Shown: piece after piece, positions 1 to 7,483 of the stretch
How the letters are laid out: each line of letters opens with the position of its first letter
How positions within the stretch are numbered: position 1 is the stretch's first letter
Source: an uncultured Mediterranea sp.
Lineage (GTDB): Bacteria; Bacteroidota; Bacteroidia; Bacteroidales; Bacteroidaceae
NCBI GenBank assembly: GCA_946007445.1
Contig: CAMGAL010000093.1
Location: 1-7,734, forward strand
DNA length: 7,734 bases
Reading direction: 5' to 3'
The notes under the pieces: model-generated
Seen by the model: the letters and a program-made list of their open reading frames with translations, nothing else
Told to the model about the DNA's origin: nothing
Databases searched by the model: none
Translations under genes and position numbers: made by a program

Positions 1-1388
1 GAGGGTTGCGGGTCGTCGTCGTGCGGCAGGCGGATGAAGCCCAGCAGGTAGAGGCCCAGGAAGAGGAAGATGACAATCCAGATGCTCAGGAACACCTCAC
101 GGTCGAGGATGCGCCAGCCGTAGGCCAGGTCGGCCACCGAGAGGAACTTGAAGGCCAAGGCCAGTTCGCAGAAGCCCAGCACCACCTTCACCATGTTGAG
201 ACAGCCGCCGCTCTTGGGCATCGACTTAAGCATGGAGGGGAAGAGGGCGAAGAGCGTGAAGGGCAGGCTCAGCGCCAAGGCGAAGCCGAACATGCCGATG
301 GCCGGATAGAGCATCGAGCCCGATGTGGCGGCCTCCACCAGCAGGGTGCCGATGATGGGGCCCGTGCAGCTGAAGGAGACCAGGCAGAGCGTGAAGGCCA
401 TGAAGAAGATGCTCAGCAGACCCGTCGTGGCGTCGGCCTTGGCGTCGAGCTTCGTGGTCCACGAGGCGGGCAGTACCAGCTCGAAGGCTCCGAAGAAGGA
501 GCAGGCGAACACCACCAGCAGCAGGAAGAAGAGGATGTTGAACACGGCGTTCGTGGCCAGGCTGTTGAGGGCCGAGGCACCGAAGAGGGCGGTCACCACC
601 AGACCCAGTCCCACATAGATGATGATGATGGCCAGGCCGTAGGTATAGGCGTCGCGGATGGACTTGGCGCGGTCCTTCGTACGCTTCAGGAAGAAGCTCA
701 CCGTCATGGGTATCATGGGCCACACGCAGGGAGTGACCAGGGCGATGAGTCCGGCCAGGAAGCCGGCTATCAGGATGTACCACCACGGATGGGCCTCGCC
801 CGAAAGGTCGCCCTCGGAGCTGCCGAAGGCCTGCAGCTCGCTGATGACGGGTGTCCAGATGTCACCCTTCGCATTCTCGTCGGCCGGTGTGGCAGGAGCG
901 GCCTGGGCGGCATCTGTCTGGGCAGAAGCGTCAGCAGCCTCGCCGTTGCCAATGCTGAATTCGTAGCGGGCGGGAGGGATGCAGGTCTCGTCGTTGCACG
1001 ACATGAATGCCACATATCCCACCACCTTGTATGCCTCGCCGGTCAGCCGGAATGTCTGTTCGAAGGTAGCCGTACGCTCGTAGTAGCCCAGCACCATGTC
1101 GAAGTTATCGTCGTGGTGGCGCACCTCCTTGCCGGCGGTCAGCCGTACCTCACCGACCTTCTCGGCACCCTGCAGGGTTTCCCACACGAACTCCGTCTTC
1201 TGCGGGCCTCCCTCGGGGATGTCGGTGGAGTAGAGATGGTACCCCTCGTCGATGGTTGCCGTGAAGGCCACCGTCAGATTCTCTCCTTCTACGCTCACCC
1301 GATGCGACCACTTGACGGGTTCCACGATTTGGGCCAGGGCTGCCAAGGAGCCGAGCAGCAGGGCCAGCGAAAACAACACTTTTTTCAT
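1..1388 (-). CDS. dsbD: DsbD-type thiol:disulfide interchange protein, N-terminal 462 residues (3' end outside window)
   Basis: Inner-membrane protein expected to carry electrons from cytoplasmic thioredoxin to periplasmic thiol proteins. The start is the ATG at 1388, followed by MKKVLFSLALLLGSLAALAQ, a good Sec signal peptide. Residues about 20-145 form the periplasmic nDsbD-like domain, with its cysteine pair C131 and C136 in the motif CNDETCIPP. An Ala/Pro-rich linker follows to about 175. From about 203 on there are at least seven hydrophobic segments of the DsbD/CcdA transmembrane domain. The two membrane redox cysteines are visible: C221 in TPCVWPMIPMT and C341 in SFSCTGPIIG. The reading frame is open to the window edge after HDDDPQP, so the last membrane segment and the usual C-terminal thioredoxin domain (WCxxC) are not seen. 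It lies 104 bp downstream of the TlpA-like gene on the same strand, which suggests a donor-acceptor partnership, though DsbD may also serve other envelope proteins. The family call is firm; the exact partner is inferred. Confidence 0.93.
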   Translation of the reverse strand, partial: MKKVLFSLALLLGSLAALAQIVEPVKWSHRVSVEGENLTVAFTATIDEGYHLYSTDIPEGGPQKTEFVWETLQGAEKVGEVRLTAGKEVRHHDDNFDMVLGYYERTATFEQTFRLTGEAYKVVGYVAFMSCNDETCIPPARYEFSIGNGEAADASAQTDAAQAAPATPADENAKGDIWTPVISELQAFGSSEGDLSGEAHPWWYILIAGFLAGLIALVTPCVWPMIPMTVSFFLKRTKDRAKSIRDAYTYGLAIIIIYVGLGLVVTALFGASALNSLATNAVFNILFFLLLVVFACSFFGAFELVLPASWTTKLDAKADATTGLLSIFFMAFTLCLVSFSCTGPIIGTLLVEAATSGSMLYPAIGMFGFALALSLPFTLFALFPSMLKSMPKSGGCLNMVKVVLGFCELALAFKFLSVADLAYGWRILDREVFLSIWIVIFLFLGLYLLGFIRLPHDDDPQP

Positions 1389-1438
1389 GCGTCTGTCTAT
1401 TTGATGTTTTACGAATTTCTATTTACCGTATTCAGGTG

Positions 1439-1469
1439 CGAAGATAAAGCAAAAACTTCACTCTCACAA
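1439..1469 (-). promoter_or_regulatory. Candidate Bacteroidetes-type promoter for the dsbD-like gene
   Basis: On the minus strand, TATCTTCG (1446-1439) matches the Bacteroidetes -7 consensus TAnnTTTG at all but one fixed position. TTGTG (1469-1465) lies 18 bp upstream and resembles a weak -33 TTTG element. The -7 box ends 50 bp before the ATG at 1388. The spacing is slightly short and the -33 match imperfect, so this is a modest call. If real, the dsbD-like gene could be transcribed separately from the importer genes. No hairpin with a T-run was found in the 104-bp gap, so readthrough from upstream is also possible. Confidence 0.4.
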
Positions 1470-1492
1470 CAGCATAGCCCGAACATTCCCTT

Positions 1493-2617
1493 TTATTGGA
1501 ACAATTCGGCCAGTTTGGCGGCCAGTTCTTCTCCTCGCAGATCTTTCGCTACCACCCGGCCGGAGGCATCGAGCAGGTAGAGGGTGGGGTAATATTGCAC
1601 CTTGTAGAGGGTGCAGATGCCCTGATTGCCATCGCGGTCGTTGTACCAGGGCAGTTGCTCTTCGTCGAGTGCCTTCTTCCAGGCAGCCTCGCTGCTGTCG
1701 GCACTGATGCTCACCACCTCGAAGCCTTTGTCGTGATACTTCTTGTAGAGGTTCAGGATGTTGGGAATCTCCTTGCGGCAAGGCTTGCACCAGGAGGCCC
1801 AGAAGTCGAGCAGCAGGTATTTCTTGCCGGCCAGTGCCACCCGCAGGCTCATCTGCTTGCCGTCGGCGTGGTTGGTGAAGCGGAAGTCGGGCACCTGCTT
1901 TCCCTCCATCGAGGGAGGCCATATCTTGTCGTGCAGCAGGCGGCCGTAGAAGCTCTCCTTCACCTCGTCGGTGAAGTAGTTGTACTCTTCGACATTCTGC
2001 TCGGAGACGTAGCTGTAGCTATGGAGCACCAGCATGGGTCCCCACCAGCTGTCGGCGCTGGCCCGGAAGGTGGCCTTGAAGGTAGAGTCCACTTTGGCGA
2101 AGAAGGCCTTTTCGGCTTTGGCCTTCTCCTCTTTGTCGGTCAGTTGCTGAAAGGCCTGGAAATCCTTGTCGAGCGCATCGCGGTCCACCCGACGGCGGAT
2201 GAACTCCTCTTGCAGCGAGGTGCCGCTGACCTGCTGGTCAGTATAGCGGACGAAGGGCTTGCCGCTGCCGGAGCGACTCTCTGTGGTGGCCTGTGCCGTG
2301 AGGGTGGCCTCCTGCCCCTTGTCCATGACGACGGGCATCATTCCGTAGGTGCCGGCGGCAGAGATATAGTACATACGCGGGCCCTCCACGTCGAAGCTGA
2401 ACTGGGCCTTTCCATCGACGAGCAGGCAGCTCTGCAGCGGCGACTCGGGCTGGCCGGTGGCACCCAGGCAGATCTCCATCTGGGTGCTGTCGGGCAGGCC
2501 GGTTATCTGAAGGTTCAACACCATGCCTTCGGGATGGGAGGCAGATTGGGAAGAGGGTTTGCAGGCTACCACCATCAGGAGGGTAGCCAGGGCGAAAAGG
2601 TGAAATAGGGATTTCAT
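1493..2617 (-). CDS. TlpA-like thioredoxin-fold lipoprotein with DUF4369-like N-terminal region
   Basis: Predicted envelope thiol-disulfide oxidoreductase of 374 residues. It begins MKSLFHLFALATLLMVVAC, a type II signal peptide with lipobox VVAC and lipidated C19. Residues about 32-125 look like the beta-rich DUF4369 domain often fused to Bacteroidetes TlpA proteins. A charged, probably helical region follows (about 135-235). The C-terminal thioredoxin/AhpC-TSA-like domain (about 240-374) contains LLDFWASWCKPCRKEIPN with active-site cysteines C277 and C280, and a cis-proline segment YYPTLYLLD (P344). The active site is complete, so a working redox enzyme is expected. Its direction (reductase or oxidase) and its client are not shown by sequence. 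The ATG at 2617 is 15 bp from the SusD-like stop, so the two are very likely co-transcribed. Additional cysteines are C50, C64 and C335. A dsbD-like gene follows directly and is the obvious candidate electron donor. Confidence 0.92.
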   Translation of the reverse strand: MKSLFHLFALATLLMVVACKPSSQSASHPEGMVLNLQITGLPDSTQMEICLGATGQPESPLQSCLLVDGKAQFSFDVEGPRMYYISAAGTYGMMPVVMDKGQEATLTAQATTESRSGSGKPFVRYTDQQVSGTSLQEEFIRRRVDRDALDKDFQAFQQLTDKEEKAKAEKAFFAKVDSTFKATFRASADSWWGPMLVLHSYSYVSEQNVEEYNYFTDEVKESFYGRLLHDKIWPPSMEGKQVPDFRFTNHADGKQMSLRVALAGKKYLLLDFWASWCKPCRKEIPNILNLYKKYHDKGFEVVSISADSSEAAWKKALDEEQLPWYNDRDGNQGICTLYKVQYYPTLYLLDASGRVVAKDLRGEELAAKLAELFQ

Positions 2618-2632
2618 ATCGTGACTGTTTTA

Positions 2633-4039
2633 TTACTTATCTACATTATTCGTTACGGTGCCGTTGCCGCTATTGCCGATGGCTCCCAGCGGGATGGGGA
2701 AGGTCCAGAGGTGCGACTGCGGCGAGAGGGTGCGGGTGGTGCCATCCACCTCCTTGCTGAGGCTCAAGGGGTACTTGCCTTCGGCATTCAGACGACGGGC
2801 GTCGCAGAAGGGTACGGTGGTCAGTATCATTTCGTTCTGCTTGGTGCGCAGGATGAGAGGCAGGGCCTCAGCCTCGGTGGCGGCGTGCAGAGGCTGGTAG
2901 CAGTCAGGCAGGATGCGGGTCTGGCGGACGGCATTGAGGGCCTCCATGGCCTCGGCCACCCGACCGGTGCGGGCCAGACATTCGGCTTTGATGAGATAGA
3001 CCTCTACCGTAGTCATGCCTTCGTAGTTGATGAGGCCGCGCGTCATGCCGCGCAGATATTGCTCATTGCCGGCATTGTAGGCCTTCCAACGCACCTTGAA
3101 GCGGGCATCTCCCTCCTCAAACCGCTCTCCACGGGCCAGGGGGATGTGGGTCTCGGTGGCGGCATTGGAGGAGGAACCATGGCGGTAGTTGTAGCTCTCG
3201 CAGTAGCCGAATACGTTGGGGGCAGCCAGGGCTGTGTAGTTGGTGGGATTGTCCACCAGGGTGCGCTGGCTCTCATAGAAGGCACACCAGTCGTAGAGTC
3301 GGGCGTTGTAGGCCAGCGCCTTCTCGGCATGTGCCAGAGCCTGGGCATAGTCACTCATCTGCAGGTAGACGCGGGCATAGAAGGCATCGGCTGTGGCCCG
3401 GTTGGGGTGCAGCTCGGTGGCCGACTCCTCGGGCAGGTGGGGATAGGCGGCAGCCAGGTCCTCCAGGATGAAGTCATAGATGGCCTGCACGGAGGGTTGT
3501 GTATAGGCAGCTCCTACCGAGGCACTAAGGATGAGGGGCACACCGCCCTTCTGGGCAGCGGTGGAAGCCTGGTAGGTGTCGCTGTAGTAGTTCACGAGGT
3601 AGAAGTAGTTCATGCTGCGCAGCACGCGGGCCTGGGCTTCCAGCTCGGTGCGTTGCTGAGGCGTACACTCGGTCAGCCCGGCGGCATTCTCAATGAGGAG
3701 GTTGAAGGTAGAGATGCCGGCATAGGCGGCATAGTAGGTCGTCTCGTCGCTGTTGTTCAGGGCACAGCGGTCGGTAGTCTCGTCCCAGTTGAAGTTGGCA
3801 GCCCAGTAGGGGTAGTAGGAGAGGTAAGAGCGGGTGACGTAGCGGTCGTTGAGCAGGATGGAGGTCTGGCCGGGGTCGAGGCGGTGGTTGCTGTACTCGT
3901 CGCGCAGCAGGGCCTCGAAGTCGGCATAGGTAGTGGGGGTCTTCTGCCCTTTGGGCACGTCGTCCAGGTAGTCGTCGCAGGCGGCAAGGCTGAGCCAGCC
4001 GGCCAGTGCAAGGAGGTATGTAGCTTTCATGATGTTCAT
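2633..4039 (-). CDS. SusD/RagB-family nutrient-binding surface lipoprotein
   Basis: Outer-membrane lipoprotein of 468 residues expected to cap the neighbouring SusC-like barrel and help capture the ligand. The lipobox LAAC places the lipidated cysteine at C21, followed by the typical SusD start DDYLDDVPKGQKTPTTYADFE. Family hallmarks are ARVLRSMNYFYLVNYYSDTY (about 137-156), the TPR-like stretch RATADAFYARVYLQMSDYAQ and following (about 214-241), YLIKAECLARTGRVAEAMEA and following (about 348-375), FCDARRLNAEG (411-421) and the terminal FPIPLGAIGNSGNGTVTNN. Length is a little shorter than many SusD proteins but complete. A second in-frame ATG at 4032 (Met4) would give a signal peptide three residues shorter; neither start has a clear Shine-Dalgarno site, as is usual in this phylum. 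The mature protein contains seven further cysteines (C92, C125, C252, C280, C354, C380, C412). The gene is 27 bp downstream of the SusC-like gene and 15 bp upstream of the TlpA-like gene. The ligand cannot be predicted from sequence. Confidence 0.95.
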   Translation of the reverse strand: MNIMKATYLLALAGWLSLAACDDYLDDVPKGQKTPTTYADFEALLRDEYSNHRLDPGQTSILLNDRYVTRSYLSYYPYWAANFNWDETTDRCALNNSDETTYYAAYAGISTFNLLIENAAGLTECTPQQRTELEAQARVLRSMNYFYLVNYYSDTYQASTAAQKGGVPLILSASVGAAYTQPSVQAIYDFILEDLAAAYPHLPEESATELHPNRATADAFYARVYLQMSDYAQALAHAEKALAYNARLYDWCAFYESQRTLVDNPTNYTALAAPNVFGYCESYNYRHGSSSNAATETHIPLARGERFEEGDARFKVRWKAYNAGNEQYLRGMTRGLINYEGMTTVEVYLIKAECLARTGRVAEAMEALNAVRQTRILPDCYQPLHAATEAEALPLILRTKQNEMILTTVPFCDARRLNAEGKYPLSLSKEVDGTTRTLSPQSHLWTFPIPLGAIGNSGNGTVTNNVDK

Positions 4040-4066
4040 ATAGTTTTTTTATTCGTTAGTGGGGGT

Positions 4067-7000
4067 TTAGAACTCCAGATGCAGGCTCCATACGTAGTTG
4101 GGGCGCTGGTAGCCGTTCAACATATACTTGGCCTGGCTGTTCTTGGCCCAGAAGGCCACATTCTCTACGTTGAACTGCAGGCGGACGCTGTTCAGGCCGC
4201 TCCGATGGAGCCAAGCCGTGGGCATCTGGTAGCTCAGTGAGAGGTTTTTCCACCGCAGGTTGGTAGCATCCACCACGTTGATGTCGGCATAGCGGTAGAT
4301 GTCGTAGAGTTCGGAGCTGTAGAGCGGGTTGTCGGCAAAGATCAGACGGGGTCTGGCGGGGCGGGCTTCGTCGCCGGGCTGCTGCCAGCGGTGGGCGATG
4401 CTGCCGTTGATGCCTGCCGAGATGTAGGGCTCGTAGCTCCAGGTGGCGCTGTTGTACTGGTTATCCAACATGGGCAGGAAGGTGTTGCGCAACCGGTGTC
4501 CGCCCTCGAAGACGAAGAGCGCTGAGAGGCTCCACTGCTTGTAGCGCAGCTGTGTGCCCCACGAGCCGGCATAGGTGGGCGTGGTGCTGCCGGCATAGAC
4601 AATGTCCTTCAGGTCGGTGGGCTTGCTGGTGCAGACCTCTCCCTCCGCATTATAGACCTGCGGCAGGCCCTCGGCGCTCAGTCCGGCCCAGCGATAGGCA
4701 TAGATGGCGTTGTAGGGATTGCCCACGCGGGGATAGGCCTCCGGATGGTCCAGCTGCAGGAAGTAGACGGGTGCCTCGGCCTTGGCGTGGGTCACCTTGT
4801 TGTGGTTGTGGCTATAGAGCAGGTGGGCCGACCAGCTCCAATCCTTCTGGCGGATCAGCTCGCCGGAGAGCGAGAGCTCGATGCCTCGGTTCAGCATACG
4901 GCCGTTGTTGATGCTGTAGGTGCTGTAGCCGAATCCCTCGGTAGGCACACCCATCGTGTTGGCCAGCAGGTTGGTTCCCCGCGTGTTATAGAAGTCGATG
5001 GTGGCATTCAGACGGCCACGGAAGGCAGAGAGGTCCAGTCCGATGTTGGTCGTCGTAGTCTTCTCCCAGGTCAGGTCGGGGTTGGGGCGCTTGCCGATGG
5101 TGCCCTGCAGGCCGCCCACGTTGTAGTTGGGCGAGTAGTTGGCCGTCATGTAGGGGGCCGAGTCTTTGGCCACGTTGCCTCCGATACCGTAGGAGACGCG
5201 CAGCTTCAGCAGGTCCATCCAGTCGTAGGACTTCATCCACGCCTCGCGATGCAGGTTCCAGCTGCCGCCCACACTCCAGATGGGCTTGTTCTGGCTGCTG
5301 TCCAGGCCCCAGAGGTTCGACTGGTCGTAGCGGATGCTGGCGGTCAGGGTGTACTTGTCGTCCAGCGTATAGCTGCCGTTGGCGTAGAGGGAGACGTAGC
5401 GGTTATGCAGTTCGAGCAGGTAGGTGCCCATCTCTTGGTGCGACCACCAGCCGTTGTGCAGCACGCCCGACACTCCTTGCAGGGTAGAGGCATCGATGTG
5501 GCTGTAAGTCAGCATGGCGTCGTCGTAGTTGTAGAGGTTGTCCATGCGCGAGGCGATGCGCTGGTGGCGGATCTCCTGTCCGGCCAGCAGGGTGATGTAG
5601 TGGCGCTCGGCCAGCGAACGCTGGAACTGCAGCTGATGGCGGAAGTTGTAGGCTTCGCTGGTCTGGTTCTGCGTGTGGAGCACGTGGCCGTAGGGGATAT
5701 AGAACTGCGTCGAGCTGCCGTCGGGCCTCCAGCAGTGCCAGGTGTTGACCAGGTGGCGCACGTCGTACGACTGCTTGTCCTTCAGCTGGCGGGTGTCGTA
5801 GCGGCCATATTCGTACTGATACTGGGCGTTGTACTCCAGTCCCTTCATCAGGGTGAGGTTCAGCTTGGCAAAGGCTCGTCCGCTGAAGTCCTTCTGGCGG
5901 GTGAGGTTACGGCCCAGCTCGTCCAGCGGAGTGATGTCCTCACTGTAGAGCCGGTAGTTGGCCAGCGTCTGCTGATTGTAGATGGAGGCACGGTCGGCGT
6001 AGTAGCTGGTCATGGGGTCTCCGTCAGCAGTCCACAGGCTCTCGTAGGGCATGTAGTTGAAGCCGGGGCTCAGCAGGTTGTAGCTCTGCGTAGCGGCGTG
6101 ACCGAAGTTGAGGTAGGCACCCAGGTCGAGGCTGATGCGCTGGTTCAGCTTCGTGGTGTTCTGCAGGTTCAGGCCGTAGCTGTAGTCCGAGGTGTGCTTG
6201 TCGGCCTGCCGGTTGTGCTTGTAGGTCAGCGAGGCGGCAAAGTTGTTCTGGTCGGTGGCCTTGCCGATGCTCAGGTTGTACTGCTGGTAGAAGGGGTTCT
6301 GCTTACCGGCCTTCTCCACGTCGCGGTAGTATCGGTATCCCTGTTTGGCCCACTGGTCCAGCTGGCTGTTGGTCTCGGCCAGGCTCATCTGTCCGGCGTA
6401 GCCCTTCAGCAGGGTGCGTATGCCGGCTGAGGTATAGTTGGCATTGTCCAGCAGGGTCTGGGCATAGCTGGCAGCGTCAGCTCCCTGCAGCCGGGCGTTG
6501 CTGGAGGCCCACTCGCGCTCGATGCCTATCAGCGTGGCGGCGTCGGCGTAGTGGCCGGTATAGAGCCGGTAGGGCTGGGCGGTCAGGGTGGCTGGCAGCG
6601 AGACGCGGGTCTGGCCCGGCTTGGCCCGCTTGGTGGTGACGACGATGACGCCATTGGCGGCACGGGCACCATAGATGGAGGCAGCAGCGGCATCCTTCAG
6701 CACGGTAATGCTCTCGATGTCCTCCATATTGAGCTGCGGCAGGGCCTCCTGCAGGGAGCCATAGTCGGTGTAGCGGGTGTTCTCGATGGGGAATCCGTCC
6801 ACCACAAAGAGCGGCGTGGTCATGCCGTTCATGGAGGTCACACCACGTATCTTGCCGTCGGTGTAGCCGGCTATCTGTCCATCCAGCAGGTTGTCCAGCG
6901 ACGAGGGGCGTATCTGCTCCAGCTTCTTGGTGTCCACGCGGGTGAACGAACCGGTAGAGCGCTCACGCGAAATCTGCTGGTAGCCGGTCACCATCACCTC

Positions 7001-7375
7001 CTCCAGCATCTCGCTGGTGGGCTCCATTCGGATGCGGTAGTCGTTGCGGCCCTCTTCGAGTGCCACACTCTTGGTACGATAGCCGATGTAGGTCACTTCG
7101 ATGGCCTTGGCTGTGTGGGGCAGGGAGATGTGGAAGTGGCCGTTGATGTCGGTCACTACGCCGTGCAGGCTCTCCTGCTTGTTCTGTCTCACTTGGAGAA
7201 TCTGCGCTGCGGGCAGCGGCTCTCCGTTCTCATCGGTCACGATACCATGGACTTCGCGTTCATACGCTTGCTTCTGCGCGTGGACGCCTGTAGCATTCCA
7301 AAGGCAGAACAGCATCATCAGCAGCGGAACGAGCCAGACTTGCCGACGGGGGAAGGGGTGATTGGGTGCTCTCAT
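4067..7375 (-). CDS. SusC/RagA-family TonB-dependent outer-membrane transporter
   Basis: A TonB- and ExbBD-energised outer-membrane barrel importing a ligand delivered by the adjacent SusD-like protein. The chosen ATG at 7375 gives 1102 residues, starting MRAPNHPFPRRQVWLVPLLM and continuing through a hydrophobic signal peptide with likely cleavage after GVHA (about residue 33). An in-frame ATG at 7486 is rejected because the extension is not signal-like and would lie across the promoter. Domains in order: carboxypeptidase-regulatory-like (CarboxypepD_reg) domain about 42-118; TonB-box/plug entry EEVMVTGYQQISRERSTGSF (about 125-144); plug with PLFVVDGFPIENT (188-200) and the signature IESITVLKDAAAASIYGARA plus NGVIVVTTKR (about 220-250); then a long beta-barrel to the end. 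The barrel includes NPDLTWEKTTTTNIGLDLSA, typical of the family. The last residues, LHLEF, end in the C-terminal aromatic residue used for barrel assembly. No N-terminal STN domain is present, so signalling through an anti-sigma factor is not suggested. The gene is first in a tight run with the SusD-like and TlpA-like genes. Confidence 0.96.
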   Translation of the reverse strand: MRAPNHPFPRRQVWLVPLLMMLFCLWNATGVHAQKQAYEREVHGIVTDENGEPLPAAQILQVRQNKQESLHGVVTDINGHFHISLPHTAKAIEVTYIGYRTKSVALEEGRNDYRIRMEPTSEMLEEVMVTGYQQISRERSTGSFTRVDTKKLEQIRPSSLDNLLDGQIAGYTDGKIRGVTSMNGMTTPLFVVDGFPIENTRYTDYGSLQEALPQLNMEDIESITVLKDAAAASIYGARAANGVIVVTTKRAKPGQTRVSLPATLTAQPYRLYTGHYADAATLIGIEREWASSNARLQGADAASYAQTLLDNANYTSAGIRTLLKGYAGQMSLAETNSQLDQWAKQGYRYYRDVEKAGKQNPFYQQYNLSIGKATDQNNFAASLTYKHNRQADKHTSDYSYGLNLQNTTKLNQRISLDLGAYLNFGHAATQSYNLLSPGFNYMPYESLWTADGDPMTSYYADRASIYNQQTLANYRLYSEDITPLDELGRNLTRQKDFSGRAFAKLNLTLMKGLEYNAQYQYEYGRYDTRQLKDKQSYDVRHLVNTWHCWRPDGSSTQFYIPYGHVLHTQNQTSEAYNFRHQLQFQRSLAERHYITLLAGQEIRHQRIASRMDNLYNYDDAMLTYSHIDASTLQGVSGVLHNGWWSHQEMGTYLLELHNRYVSLYANGSYTLDDKYTLTASIRYDQSNLWGLDSSQNKPIWSVGGSWNLHREAWMKSYDWMDLLKLRVSYGIGGNVAKDSAPYMTANYSPNYNVGGLQGTIGKRPNPDLTWEKTTTTNIGLDLSAFRGRLNATIDFYNTRGTNLLANTMGVPTEGFGYSTYSINNGRMLNRGIELSLSGELIRQKDWSWSAHLLYSHNHNKVTHAKAEAPVYFLQLDHPEAYPRVGNPYNAIYAYRWAGLSAEGLPQVYNAEGEVCTSKPTDLKDIVYAGSTTPTYAGSWGTQLRYKQWSLSALFVFEGGHRLRNTFLPMLDNQYNSATWSYEPYISAGINGSIAHRWQQPGDEARPARPRLIFADNPLYSSELYDIYRYADINVVDATNLRWKNLSLSYQMPTAWLHRSGLNSVRLQFNVENVAFWAKNSQAKYMLNGYQRPNYVWSLHLEF

Positions 7376-7409
7376 AAGCTTGTGTGATTTGAAGTATTTG
7401 TTTCTGCCA

Positions 7410-7441
7410 CAAATATGGTCAGAACCCTCTGTTTCAGCAAA
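7410..7441 (-). promoter_or_regulatory. Candidate Bacteroidetes-type promoter for the SusC-SusD-TlpA operon
   Basis: On the minus strand there is a perfect -33 element TTTG (7441-7438), a 20-bp spacer, and CATATTTG (7417-7410). The latter matches the -7 consensus TAnnTTTG except at its first base. Transcription would start near 7403, giving a leader of about 28 bases before the ATG at 7375. That leader (CACAAGCTT before ATG) has no Shine-Dalgarno sequence. The position supports the shorter start for the SusC-like gene. This is pattern matching only. Confidence 0.6.
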
Positions 7442-7447
7442 AAAACA

Positions 7448-7483
7448 GTGTACCAAGTTCGTCAATTGCCGCACTTGGTGCAC
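7448..7483 (-). promoter_or_regulatory. 36-bp inverted repeat upstream of the -33 box, candidate operator
   Basis: On the minus strand the arms are GTGCACCAAGT (7483-7473) and ACTTGGTACAC (7458-7448), matching at 10 of 11 positions. They are separated by 14 bp with the palindrome CAATTG at the centre. Overlapping it is a direct repeat, CGGCAAATGG (from 7492) and CGGCAATTGA (from 7471), spaced exactly 21 bp, that is two helical turns. The repeat ends 6 bp upstream of the candidate -33 box, where an activator would touch RNA polymerase. Because an AraC-type regulator gene ends 58 bp upstream, this could be its binding site; that link is inferred. The hairpin has no following T-run placed as in an intrinsic terminator for the upstream gene. 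Confidence 0.5.

Noticed and set aside
226..786. A minus-strand 186-residue frame inside the dsbD-like gene, and similar short minus-strand frames inside the other genes.
   Set aside because: They are out-of-frame shadows: the true frame gives continuous DsbD, TlpA, SusD or SusC homology, while the shadows are rich in Arg, His and Pro with no domain.
6..7387. A nearly end-to-end series of long plus-strand open frames (6-1580, 1496-2608, 2621-4240, 4745-6430, 6551-7387).
   Set aside because: Each lies in exact codon register opposite a real minus-strand gene. In that register only the sense codons TTA, CTA and TCA make stops, and these are rare in this GC-rich codon usage. The translations are low-complexity (Gly/Val/Gln/Glu-rich) without recognisable domains.
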